A stretch of DNA of 64,000 nt from Saccharothrix sp. S26 (lineage in GTDB: Bacteria > Actinomycetota > Actinomycetes > Mycobacteriales > Pseudonocardiaceae), in assembly GCF_021390395.1 (NCBI RefSeq), contig NZ_JAJUWT010000022.1, positions 62,001 through 126,000 of the forward strand. Reading direction: 5' to 3'. This document shows, in pieces, positions 53,989-63,600 of this stretch. The translations under genes were made by a program, and so were the position numbers. Positions within the stretch are counted from its first letter, which is position 1. Each line of letters opens with the position of its first letter. Below the pieces are notes generated by a model. The model had not been told where the DNA came from, ran no database searches, and saw only the letters and a list, made by a program, of their open reading frames with translations.

Positions 53989-55383
53989 TCAGTGACAGGC
54001 GGTGGTGCCGCTGTCGGTGAACGTCTGGCCCGCGACGGGCACGAACCGCCAGTCGAAGCTCGTGCTGCGCAGGGTCAGCTTCAGCACGCCGTACGCGGTG
54101 CTGTTGCGGACCTCGCTGTTGGGTCGGATGGTGCCGAAGCCGTAGTGGCTCGCGCCGCCCATGCCGGCGACGAACGTGCGGATGCCGCGGGTGGTGTCGA
54201 GGCCGCCGCTGGGGTTCTGCGGCGCGAACCGCTCGTACTGGTGGTTGTGGCCGAACAGCACGAGGTCGGCGTTGTGGTCGTACAGCGCCTGGAACAGCGG
54301 GCGGGTGGCCGTGGAGGGTGCGTGGTTGGCGCCGGAGGTGAACAGCGGGTGGTGCCAGTACGCCGCGGTGCACGGCTTGGTGCTCGCCGCGAGGTCGGCG
54401 CGCAGCCACTGCTCCTGCGCGGAGCCGGCCGACATGCTGATGTTGGAGTTCAGCGACACGACGTGCCAGTTGCCGAGGTCGTAGGAGTAGTAGCCGCGGC
54501 CGGACGGGCCGGCTTGCGTGCCGAAGTAGTTGTAGTAGCCGGTCGCGCCGCTGGTGTTGTAGTCGTGGTTGCCGGGCGACGGGCGGGTGCGGGCCTTGTG
54601 CCTGCCCCAGGTGGGGTCGTAGTAGCTCGCGAACTCCGAGGCGGTGCCGCTGTCGTAGACGTTGTCGCCGGTGGTGAAGACCGTGCCGGGGATGGTGTCG
54701 AGCAGCGCGGCGGTGGCGCTGTCGCCGGAGCCGGAGTCGGAGATGTCACCCGCGCCGACGAGGACCGGGTCACCGCCGGCCGGCGGGGTGGTCGTCGTGG
54801 TGGTGGTGCCGGTGGTGATCACGAGTTGTGGCGCGGTGGCGCCGGTTTCCCGCGAGTCGTAGTCGGCGCCGTCGGTGTTGGTGGAGGTGACGCCGAAGCT
54901 GAACGTGCCGTTGGCGCGCACGTGCGCGGTGACGTCGACCTCGTACCAGGCGTTGCGGGCGACGGAGCCGAGCGTGCCGAGGGTGGCGCCGTCGATGGCG
55001 GGCTGGTTGTTCCAGGTCACGCCGGTTTCCGACCAGGTGGTGTCGGTCATGGCGCGGAACGTGCCGCCGGAGGGGCTGGTGGCGCCGGAGACGTCGTCGG
55101 TGTGCACGCGCAGCTTGGCGCTGCCGATCGTGCCGGTGACGCCGGTGACGGTGAACTTGAGGAACAGCCGCTTGGCCGGCGAGCCGTCCACGCCGAGCCG
55201 GCCGGAGGTCCCGTAGTTCGTGCCGGGGACGGAGTTGTCGACGTGGGTGTCGGCGGAGGGGGTGAAGGTGGTGGTGGCGGCCTCGGCGGCCGGCAGGTGG
55301 CCGGAGGAGGCGATGGCGGTGAGGGTGGCGGCGGTGACGACGCCGATGGCGAGCAGCGCGAGGGGAGCTCTGCGTCCTGACAT
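53989..55383 (-). CDS. Secreted metallophosphoesterase with N-terminal DNRLRE-type domain
   Basis: A 464-residue exported protein. The signal peptide (to about 35) is followed by a DNRLRE/disaggregatase-like beta-sandwich (about 38-190, ADTHVDNSVPGTNYG) and a Thr-rich linker. The calcineurin-like metallophosphatase domain carries TGDNVYDSG, SPGNHDYN, HHPLF and FGHNHQYER, the dinuclear metal ligands. It likely releases phosphate from extracellular esters. ATG 55383 precedes the signal peptide, with GAAGGG upstream. Confidence 0.87.
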   Translation of the reverse strand: MSGRRAPLALLAIGVVTAATLTAIASSGHLPAAEAATTTFTPSADTHVDNSVPGTNYGTSGRLGVDGSPAKRLFLKFTVTGVTGTIGSAKLRVHTDDVSGATSPSGGTFRAMTDTTWSETGVTWNNQPAIDGATLGTLGSVARNAWYEVDVTAHVRANGTFSFGVTSTNTDGADYDSRETGATAPQLVITTGTTTTTTTPPAGGDPVLVGAGDISDSGSGDSATAALLDTIPGTVFTTGDNVYDSGTASEFASYYDPTWGRHKARTRPSPGNHDYNTSGATGYYNYFGTQAGPSGRGYYSYDLGNWHVVSLNSNISMSAGSAQEQWLRADLAASTKPCTAAYWHHPLFTSGANHAPSTATRPLFQALYDHNADLVLFGHNHQYERFAPQNPSGGLDTTRGIRTFVAGMGGASHYGFGTIRPNSEVRNSTAYGVLKLTLRSTSFDWRFVPVAGQTFTDSGTTACH

Positions 55384-55562
55384 GCGGAACCCTTCGTTCT
55401 TCGAACGACGGCAGTGAGGGCTTCGCAGACAGTAGGGATCCGCGGACACTGCGTGGTGATGGTCGGGCGGCCGGCCGGTGAACGCCCGGCGAACCGCTCA
55501 CACGTCCATCACCGATGCGTGCATCCGGCGGTGCGGTCGCGAGGAACCGTCGCGTGAGGGGG

Positions 55563-56423
55563 TCAGTGCAGCTCCGCGGCGGCCGCGCGGAACACCGCGT
55601 CGGCGACGCGCGCCAGCGGCGGTGAGTCGAGCTTCCACTGCTGCCAGTGCAGCAGCACGTCCACCGGCCGGTCGGGGGCGAGGTGCACGAGCCTGCGGTG
55701 GGCGGCGATCTGGTGCTCGGTGAGCAGCGCCCACCCGGCGCCCGCGACCACGGCGTCCTCGAACACGTGCCCGTCGGGCAGGTGGTGGCGGTGGGCGGAG
55801 GCGTTGCGGCCGGACAGCTCGCGGCAGAACCGGTCCTGCAAATCGTCCTTGTCGTCGAACACGATCACGGGCGCGTCGTGCAGCGGTCGGCCGTCGGCGA
55901 GCCACCGGCGGGTGAACCGGCGGGTGGCGACGGCGTGGTAGCGGATGCTCCCGAGTGGACGGACGACGCAGCCCTGCACCGGCCGGGGCGAGGAGGTGAC
56001 CGCACCGACGACGAGTCCTTGGCGCAGCAGCTCGGCGGTGTGGTCCTGGTCGTCGCGCCGCACGGTGAGCACCAGGCCGTCGTCGCCGGCCAGTTCCTTG
56101 ACCACGCGGCGGAACCAGGTGGCGAGCGAGTCGGCGTTGACCGCGACCGGGATCGGCGTCGGGTCCTCGACCAGGCCCAGGGCGTCGCGCGCGTCGCGGT
56201 CGAGCAACGCCTGCTGTCGGCCGTAGCGGGCGATCACCGCGCCGGACTCGGTGAGCCGTGCGGGTTTGGCGCGCACCAGCAGGACGCGGCCGGTGCGCTG
56301 TTCGAGCAGCTTGATCCGCTGGCTCACGGCGGAGGGCGTGACGTGCAGCGCTTTGGCGGCGGCGTCGAAGGTGCCCTCGTCCACGACGGCCAGCAACGTC
56401 CGCACGCACTCCGGATCCAGCAT
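55563..56423 (-). CDS. LysR-family regulator, LysG/ArgP-like
   Basis: A 286-residue LysR-type activator. The HTH covers about residues 5-60 (DEGTFDAAAKALHVTPSAVS), followed by an effector domain. The LysG/ArgP type is recognised by similarity and by the divergent LysE exporter at 56487. Members activate lysE when lysine or arginine is high. ATG 56423 (MLDPE) is the usual start; GTG 56426 is one codon earlier. The 63-bp gap holds ATACGT-type partial dyads and must contain both promoters. Confidence 0.9.
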   Translation of the reverse strand: MLDPECVRTLLAVVDEGTFDAAAKALHVTPSAVSQRIKLLEQRTGRVLLVRAKPARLTESGAVIARYGRQQALLDRDARDALGLVEDPTPIPVAVNADSLATWFRRVVKELAGDDGLVLTVRRDDQDHTAELLRQGLVVGAVTSSPRPVQGCVVRPLGSIRYHAVATRRFTRRWLADGRPLHDAPVIVFDDKDDLQDRFCRELSGRNASAHRHHLPDGHVFEDAVVAGAGWALLTEHQIAAHRRLVHLAPDRPVDVLLHWQQWKLDSPPLARVADAVFRAAAAELH

Positions 56424-56486
56424 CACGAGCGCTGATGATACGTAAGAAAACGTAGCTGGCCTTATGTCGATGGCGTTCCTACCGTC

Positions 56487-57086
56487 GTGGTCGTGACCTA
56501 CGCGCTGCTCGCCGGGCTCGGCACCGGACTGTCCCTCATCGTCGTGATCGGCGCACAGAACGCCTTGGTGTTGCGCCAGGGCGTGCTGCGGCAGCGGGTG
56601 CCCGCGATCGTGGCCATCTGCGCGGGCTCGGACGCCGTGCTGATCGCGCTCGGCGTGGGCGGTGTCGGCGCGGCGCTCACCGCGTGGCCCGCCGTGTTGA
56701 CGGCGGTGCGGTGGATCGGCGCGGTGTTCCTGGTCGGCTACGGCGTGCTGGCGGCGCGGCGGGTGCTGCGGCCGTCGGCGTTGACCCCGGAGCGCACGGC
56801 GGGCGCGGCGTCCGCGGCGATCCTCACCTGCCTGGCGTTGACCTGGCTCAACCCGCACGTGTACCTGGACACCGTGCTGCTGCTGGGCACGGCGTCCACG
56901 GGGTTCGGCGGCGACCGGTGGTGGTTCGCGGTCGGGGCGATGACGGGCAGCGTGCTGTGGTTCAGCGCGCTCGGGTTCGGCGCGCGGTGGCTGTCGGGGA
57001 CGTTCGCCAAGCCGGCGGCGTGGCGGGTGCTGGACGCTGCGGTCGCCGTGGTGGTCACGGCGACCGGCGTCTCCCTCGTGGTCTGA
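56487..57086 (+). CDS. LysE/ArgO-family amino-acid exporter
   Basis: A 199-residue membrane protein with about six hydrophobic segments. VVIGAQNALVLRQGV and LTWLNPHVYLDTVLLLG are signatures of LysE/ArgO exporters of lysine and arginine. It is divergent from its likely activator. GTG 56487 or 56493 are possible starts, with no ribosome site, perhaps leaderless. It converges with the P450 gene, leaving only 6 bases between stops. Confidence 0.9.
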   Translation: MVVTYALLAGLGTGLSLIVVIGAQNALVLRQGVLRQRVPAIVAICAGSDAVLIALGVGGVGAALTAWPAVLTAVRWIGAVFLVGYGVLAARRVLRPSALTPERTAGAASAAILTCLALTWLNPHVYLDTVLLLGTASTGFGGDRWWFAVGAMTGSVLWFSALGFGARWLSGTFAKPAAWRVLDAAVAVVVTATGVSLVV

Positions 57087-57092
57087 CTCCCG

Positions 57093-58331
57093 CTAGGACA
57101 GGCGCGCCTTGGCCCGCGCGGTGATCGGCACGTGCTTGTAGCCGGACACGAAGTTGGAGATCAGCCGCTCCGGCTTGCCCGCCGGCGCGAAGTCCTCGAA
57201 GCGGGTCAGCAGCTCCTCGAACAGGATCTTCAACGTCACCCGCGCCACGCTGTGGCCGATGCAGTAGTGCGGGCCGATGCCGAACGCCAGGTGCTTGTTG
57301 GGCTTGCGGCGGAGGTCGAAGCTCTCCGAGTCGGCGAACTCCTCCTCGTCCCGGTTGGCCGACCCCAGCCACACCACGACCGCGTCGCCCGCCGCGATGG
57401 GCGTGTCCCGGATCACGACGTCCCGTGTGGCGTAGCGCAGCATGTGGTTCACCGGCGACGCCCACCGCAGCGCCTCCTCGACCGCGGTGGTGGTGACGGA
57501 CATGTCGGCCGCCCAGTCGCGCAGCACGGCGGTGTCGGCGAACTCCGCCATCACGTAGTTCGGTGCGTGCGGTGTGGTCACGTTCGCACCCAACAGCAGG
57601 CTGTAGCAGTTGGACACGATCTCGGGCGGCGTCATGTGCCTGCCCTCGAACCGGGTGGAGATCAGCACGCTGAGCAGGTCGTCGCCGAGGTGGTCGCGCC
57701 GGTGGCGCACCAGGTCCTGGAAGTAGGCGAACAGCTCGTGGTGCGCCATCGACAGGGTGGCCGACTTGCTGCCCGCGTCCTGGTACTCCGGGTCGTCGGC
57801 GGCGATGCAGATGGTGGTGAGCCTGCTCAGCCACGCCCAGTCGGACTGCGGCAGGCCCATCATGGTGCCGGTCACCGACATCGGCATGGCGAACATCGCC
57901 TGCGCGAAGTCGAACGTGCCGCCGTCACCCAAAGGCAGCAACAGGTCGAGCACCAGGCCGCGGATCATGTCGCGCTGGCGGTCCACGGCGTTGACCGCCA
58001 ACGCCTTCTTCAGCCTTTTCTGCATCACCGTGTGCCGGGGCGGGTCGGTGACCGCCAGCTGCTGCCCGCCGGCCGGGTCGTCCATGCCGAGCAGGCTGAG
58101 CATCGTGCCGCGTTCCGACGTGAACAGTGCGGTGTTCCGCAGCACGAAGTCGGTGTCGTCGAACTTGACCACGGACCAGAACCCGCGGTCGTCGTCGACC
58201 TGCAGCCAGCTCAGCCCGTCCAGCCCGCGCAGTCGCCGCCACTCGCCGCGGGCGTCGCCGTCGCTGTACAGGTGTGGGTCGACCAGGTCGGTCGAGCCCA
58301 CGTGCACCGGGCATCCGGACATGGTGGTCAT
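57093..58331 (-). CDS. Cytochrome P450, probably of the peptide cluster
   Basis: A 412-residue soluble P450. Heme ligand C357 lies in FGIGPHYCIGH, and the ExxR helix is EEALRW. The I-helix reads LLLGANVTTPHAPN, having Asn where most bacterial P450s have the acidic residue before TT. This pattern resembles P450s that hydroxylate amino acids tethered to carrier domains (as in novobiocin or skyllamycin pathways), from memory of the family. It is next to NRPS genes, so beta-hydroxylation of a carrier-bound residue is a reasonable guess. AAAGGAAAA lies upstream of ATG 58331. Confidence 0.87.
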   Translation of the reverse strand: MTTMSGCPVHVGSTDLVDPHLYSDGDARGEWRRLRGLDGLSWLQVDDDRGFWSVVKFDDTDFVLRNTALFTSERGTMLSLLGMDDPAGGQQLAVTDPPRHTVMQKRLKKALAVNAVDRQRDMIRGLVLDLLLPLGDGGTFDFAQAMFAMPMSVTGTMMGLPQSDWAWLSRLTTICIAADDPEYQDAGSKSATLSMAHHELFAYFQDLVRHRRDHLGDDLLSVLISTRFEGRHMTPPEIVSNCYSLLLGANVTTPHAPNYVMAEFADTAVLRDWAADMSVTTTAVEEALRWASPVNHMLRYATRDVVIRDTPIAAGDAVVVWLGSANRDEEEFADSESFDLRRKPNKHLAFGIGPHYCIGHSVARVTLKILFEELLTRFEDFAPAGKPERLISNFVSGYKHVPITARAKARLS

Positions 58332-58528
58332 GGCCCGTTTTCCTTTCGTTCGAGCGTGCGCGTTCATTCCGCGCCGGTCTCGGTCCGCGGTGCGGGGAAA
58401 TCCGGCCAGCACAAATCGCCGCCCCCGGCTGCGGGCGGTTTTGTCCGTTGTGGGCGATGTGCGCGTGCGGCTTCGAACGCGCAGGTCGGACCCTGTTCGT
58501 CGACTAACCGTGAACTGGGTCACGACAA

Positions 58529-58545
58529 TGGTGGTTAATCCACCA
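58529..58545. promoter_or_regulatory. Inverted repeat TGGTGG-TTAAT-CCACCA between P450 and NRPS
   Basis: A perfect 6-bp inverted repeat around an AT centre in the 646-bp divergent region between the P450 and the peptide synthetase genes. It is a candidate cluster operator. The rest of 58332-58736 shows no gene. Confidence 0.5.
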
Positions 58546-58874
58546 ATTTGTGCCCAATAGTCCCCAGACCCCAGGCGTCGACTGTATGCAGCCGACGGTG
58601 ACCGAGTGAAGCACGTGGTCACGGGGGTGTCAACCCCGTCCGCAGGCGACCGGACCGGTAACTGTTAAACCCGAATGGGGGCAGGGGCACATACGTTCCG
58701 CAGTCACGTTTTGATCGTCTTCGAAAGGCGTGGTCCATGCGTGTTGTCGAAGTCCGTCCGGGTTACTTTTCGGGATCTCTTGACGCCTTGTGTCGAGCCG
58801 ACCTACGTTGAGCCACGGCCGCCAGGAGAACTGCGGGGACTGGCTGGCAAGTCTGGGGACGTTGAGGGGTAATC

Positions 58875-58985
58875 GTGGGGCTTTCGCCCGATTCGGACAT
58901 TTGTGCTGCGCTTTTTACCGCCGCGCCGCCTTTTCTGCCGGAAGGGGAGGACCTCGCGGTCGGGGGCGGGTCGGCGCATGGCTGA
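58875..58985 (+). CDS. Possible small ORF (36 aa) overlapping the NRPS start
   Basis: GTG 58875 stands 5 bases after GAGGGG and opens a 36-codon frame whose TGA (58983-58985) overlaps the ATG of the C-T protein (58978). The NRPS gene itself lacks a good ribosome site, so coupled translation from this leader is attractive. The peptide (starts MGLSPDSDICAALF) matches no family I know. Confidence 0.35.
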   Translation: MGLSPDSDICAALFTAAPPFLPEGEDLAVGGGSAHG

Positions 58986-60642
58986 GCCGTCGTCCACCGC
59001 GACCACCTGGCACGAGGCGACGCCGACCCAGCAGGGCCTGTGGATCCTCGACCGGATCGAACGGCTGCGACCCACCTACCTGCTGCCGTCGGTGGTCGAG
59101 TTCACCGGCCCGGTCGACCACGCGCTGCTGGTGGCGTCGGTGCAGCGGGCCATCGCCCGGCACCCGGCGCTGCGCTCCCGCTTCCGCCTGGACGCACGCC
59201 TGCGCCGGGTCGAGTACCGCACCGACGCCGAGCCCGCCGAGGCCGGGTTCATCGACGCGGCCGCCGACGGCTGGACCGGCGAGGAGCTCGACGACCTGGT
59301 CGAGGTGCTCTGCTGCACGCCGTTCGACCTGGCCGAGGAGGCGCCCACGCGCGCCGAGGTCATCCGGGTCGACGACCGCACCACGCTGCTCGTGCTCAAC
59401 GTGCACCACATCGTCTTCGACGGCTGGTCGCGCGGCCTGCTGATGGACGAGATCGCCGCGATCTACCGGGGCAAGCTGCGCGGCGAGGAGATCGAGCTGC
59501 CGCCCGCCCCGCACCCGGCGGACGTGCTGGACCCACCGGACCGGGAGGAACTCGCCGACCGCGTCGCCGAGGTGGTCGAACGGCTGCGCGGCGCGCCGAT
59601 CGGCGTGGCCCTGCCCTACGACCGCGACCCGGCGTCGGAAGAGCTGTCGCTGCTGGGCGCCGACAGCGCCACGCACCTCGACGCCGACCTGACCAAGCAG
59701 CTCGTGGACGTCGCCACCACCGAGGGCGCGACGCTCTACATGACCGGTGTCGCACTGCTCGCCGCGACGCTGGCCCGGATGAGCGGGCAGCGCGACTTCC
59801 TGTTCGCCGTGGTGTGGCCGGGCCGCGACGACCCGGCGACCGCGGACGTGGTCGGCATGTTCATGACCACGCTGGTGGTGCGCATCGGCCTGGACGAGAC
59901 CACCACGTGGCGGGAGCTGCTGCGCGACGCCCGCATCGCGGCGATGGAGACGTTCGTGGACGCGGACGTGCCGCTGGACGCGATCGCCGCCGCGCTCGAC
60001 CCCAACCGCGACGTGAGCAGGCCGCCGCTGACCCCCGTGCTGGTGCAGCTCAACGCCGTGCCGGACGGGTTCGAGCTGGCCCCCGGCGTGCCGGGCCGCT
60101 ACCGGCCGCTCAAGCCGCAGTACAGCAAGTACGACCTGGCCCTGTTCGTGCGCCTGGACCACAGCTCGGGCGCCGAGCGGCTGGAGCTGTCCCTGGACCG
60201 CCCGGCCGACCTGTTCGAGGGCACGACCCTCGTCGACCTGTTCGCAGGCCTGCGCCGCAGTGCCGCCGACCTGGCCCGATTCCCGGAGGAACCCGTGTTG
60301 GAACCCACGACCGCCGTTGACGGCATCGCCGACGACCCCGCCGCCCGCCTGGACGCCGTCCGCGCCCTGTGGCGCGAAGTGCTCGGCGTCGAGGAGGTCG
60401 CCGACGACGTCAGCTTCTTCGAGGCGGGCGGCGACTCGCTGCGCCTGGTGATCCTGGTCGAACGGCTCAACCAGGTGTCCGAGCACGCCCTGCGCACCGT
60501 GGACCTGTTCCGCGCGGGCACCGTCCGCGCCCAGGCCGAGCTGCTCGCCGGCCCCGCGAAGTCCACCGCCTCGGCGGCGGGCACCAGCCGGCAGCGCCTG
60601 CTCGACGCCGCCCGCGCCCGCCGCGGCGAGGCTCGGGCCTGA
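58978..60642 (+). CDS. NRPS condensation-carrier (C-T) didomain protein
   Basis: A 554-residue nonribosomal peptide synthetase piece. The condensation domain (about 1-430) has the active-site HHIVFDGWS (H143, H144, D148). A C-terminal peptidyl-carrier domain (about 465-535) has FFEAGGDSLRL with the pantetheine Ser 487. No adenylation domain lies between, so the carrier must be loaded in trans or receive an acyl or peptidyl group by condensation. ATG 58978 is chosen for lack of better; a GTG at 58903 would add 25 Arg-rich residues. It is followed after 48 bases by the next NRPS. Confidence 0.9.
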   Translation: MAEPSSTATTWHEATPTQQGLWILDRIERLRPTYLLPSVVEFTGPVDHALLVASVQRAIARHPALRSRFRLDARLRRVEYRTDAEPAEAGFIDAAADGWTGEELDDLVEVLCCTPFDLAEEAPTRAEVIRVDDRTTLLVLNVHHIVFDGWSRGLLMDEIAAIYRGKLRGEEIELPPAPHPADVLDPPDREELADRVAEVVERLRGAPIGVALPYDRDPASEELSLLGADSATHLDADLTKQLVDVATTEGATLYMTGVALLAATLARMSGQRDFLFAVVWPGRDDPATADVVGMFMTTLVVRIGLDETTTWRELLRDARIAAMETFVDADVPLDAIAAALDPNRDVSRPPLTPVLVQLNAVPDGFELAPGVPGRYRPLKPQYSKYDLALFVRLDHSSGAERLELSLDRPADLFEGTTLVDLFAGLRRSAADLARFPEEPVLEPTTAVDGIADDPAARLDAVRALWREVLGVEEVADDVSFFEAGGDSLRLVILVERLNQVSEHALRTVDLFRAGTVRAQAELLAGPAKSTASAAGTSRQRLLDAARARRGEARA

Positions 60643-60690
60643 CCACCACCACCCGGTAGTTCCGCTCTGCGTTGGAGGGGCAGGCAGGCG

Positions 60691-63600
60691 ATGACGTTCA
60701 CCCAGTACGCGACCGCTGTTCTCGGTCCGGAGGTCGACACCTCGGCGTTCACCACCCGCAGTTTCATCGGGCTCGGCGGCGACTCGTTACGCGCCATGCG
60801 CCTGGCCGCGCTGGTGCAGGAGCGGCTGGGCGTGCGGATCCCGGTGGCCGCGCTGCTCGGCGACGCGCCGCTGGCCGAGGTCCTCGCCGAGGCGGGCGTG
60901 GTCACCGCGCCCGCCGAGCCCGCCCCGACCGACGACGCCCCGGCGGAGTCGCTGTCCCACGCGCAGCGCGGCATGTGGCTCATCGAGCGGCTCACCGGCG
61001 GCTCGCCCTACAACCTGGTGTTCACCTGCTTCGTCGTGCCCGGCACCGAGGGCAGGCTGGACGGGCGGGTGTTCGAGCGGGCCGTCGCCGCGACCGTCGC
61101 CCGCCACCCCGGCCTGCGCACCGTCTACCGCGAGGTGGACGGTGACGTGGCCACCGAGGTGCTCGACCACCACACCGCCGAGATCACGGCGGTGGCGCAC
61201 GAGGGCGACGGGTTCGAGGAGCACGTGCGGGCGCTGGCCGCCGAGCACGGCAGGCTGCCGTTCGACCTGGCCGCCGCCCCCGCGTTCCGGTTCCTGCGGG
61301 TCACGGGCACGCGGCAGGACGCCGTGGTGCTGATGGCGCACCACATGGTGCTCGACGGGTGGGCGGTCGGCCTGCTGCTCAAGGAGCTGTTCGCGCACTA
61401 CGACGCGCTCGCGCTCGGGCAGGCCGCGCCGTTCACCGGGGTCGCGCCGTCGACCCGGGCGCTGCTGCGGCACCAAAAGCGGGCGCGCGCCGCCGGCGAG
61501 TGGGACCGCCAGGCCGAGTTCTGGATCAAGCACCTCGACGGCGTGCCGACCGTGCTGGAGCTGCCCGCGGACTGCCAACGGCCCGCGTTGCAGGACGCCG
61601 CCGGCGACCGCACGACCGTCGACTTCGGCCTGGACACCAGCGCCGCGGTGCTGCGGCGGGCCCGCGAGCTGGGCATCACGCCGTTCGCGTTCCTGCTGGG
61701 CGCGTACGGGCTGACGCTGAGCCGGTGGACCGGCACGCGCCGGCTGCTGGTCGGCGTGCCGCTGACCGGCCGCGGCAGCTCCGAGCTGGAGGAACTGATC
61801 GCCGTGGCGGGCAACCTCGTGCCGGTGCGCATCGACGTGGACGACGACGCGCCGGTCGCGGACTACCTGCGCGCGGTGCACCACTCGTTGGCGCAGAGCA
61901 TCGACGCCGGCTCGCTGCCGTTCGAGGAGCTGGTGTCGCGCCTGGGCGTCGAGCGCAGCCTGGGCTGCCACCCGCTGGTGCAGGCCACGTTCGGCATGCA
62001 CGACCAGTTGGTGCCGCAGCGGCTGGAGGCGGCCGGGCTGGAGATCCGGGTCGAGGAGGGGCACGGCGGCGGCTCGCAGTTCGACCTGTCGCTGCTGATC
62101 CGCCAGTCCGAACCCACGCTCGCCGGGCACCTGGAGTACGCGACCGCCGTGTGGGGCGTGGCCGAGGTCGAGGGTTTCGTGGCCGACTTCCAGGCCGCGG
62201 CGGCGGAGCTGGCCGCCGCCGGCGGCGCGCTGGAGGAGGTGCGGTGCGTCGCGCCGGAACGGCGTGCGTCGCTGGACCGGATCAACGAGACGCGCCGCGA
62301 CTTCCCCGTGGCGTCGCTGGACGAGCTGTTCCGCGACATCGCGCGCAGCACGCCCGACGCGGTGGCGGTGCGCGAGGGCGACGTGGAGCTGACCTACCGG
62401 CAGTTGGCCGACGCGGCGGCGCACCAGGCCGGGCTGCTGCGCGAGGCCGGGGTGCGGCCCGGTGACCGGGTGCTCGTCGGCGTGGAGCGGTCGGTCGCCG
62501 AGGTGGTCGCGGTGCTGGGCGTGGTGTGGGCGGGCGCGGCCTACGTCGGCGTCGACCTGGGCCTGCCGGCCGCGCACACGGCGAAGATCGTGGCCAAGGC
62601 CGCGCCGACGGCGGCGTTGATCGCCCAGGGTGCGGCGGATCGGGTGCCCGGTGTGCCGGTGGTGTCCACTTGGGACGCCACGTGGACCGCCGACGGGACG
62701 CAAGCCCCGGACGGGCCGGACGTGGTGCCTGGCGGGAACGGGACGCGGGCGGCGGGCGGGTCGACCGCGGTGTCCGACCCGGCGCCGACGGGCGTCCTGT
62801 CCGTCGACCCGGACCGGTTGGCCTACGTGGCGTTCACGTCCGGCTCGACCGGGCAGCCCAAGGGCGTGGCCATCCCGCACCGCGCGGTCGTGCGGCTGGT
62901 GCACGAGGCCGACTTCGTCCGGCTCGGCGCGGGGGAGCGGGTGCTGCGGCTGTCGCCGCTGGCGTTCGACGCGTCCACGCTGGAGCTGTGGGGCGCGCTG
63001 CTCACCGGCGCGGCGCTGGAGGTGCACCCGGCCGGCCTGCCCACGCCCAGCGAGCTCGGCGACTTCCTGCTGGAGCGCGAGGTCACCGTGGCGTGGCTGA
63101 CCGCGGGCCTGTTCCGGCTGGTCGAGGAGTTCGCGCCGGACTCGTTCGCGGGCTTGCGCCAACTGCTGTCCGGCGGCGACGTCGTGCCGCACGACCACGT
63201 CGCCCGCGTGCTGCGGCGGCACCCCGGCCTGGTCGTCACCAACGGCTACGGGCCCACCGAGAACACCACGTTCACCACCACGTACTCGGTCAGCGACCCC
63301 GAGGAGGTCGACGGCCCGCTGCCCATCGGCACCCCGCTGCCCGGCACCCGCGTCTACGTGCTGGACGAGCGCGGTCGGCGCGTGCCGCCCGGCGCGGTCG
63401 GCGAGCTGTACGCGGCGGGGGAGGGCCTGGCCGTCGGCTACCTCGACGACGAGGCGGAGACCGCGCGGGCGTTCGGGCACTTCTCGCCCGAGATCGGCGA
63501 ACGGCTCTACCGCACCGGCGACGTGGTGCGCCTCGACACCCGCGGCCGGCTGCGGTTCCTGGGCCGCCGCGACGACCAGGTCAAGCTGCGCGGCTACCGG

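Noticed and set aside
58675..58872. A 65-codon frame upstream of the NRPS
   Set aside because: No ribosome site at its ATG and no family resemblance. The overlapping short frames at 58737 and 58875 have better initiation signals.
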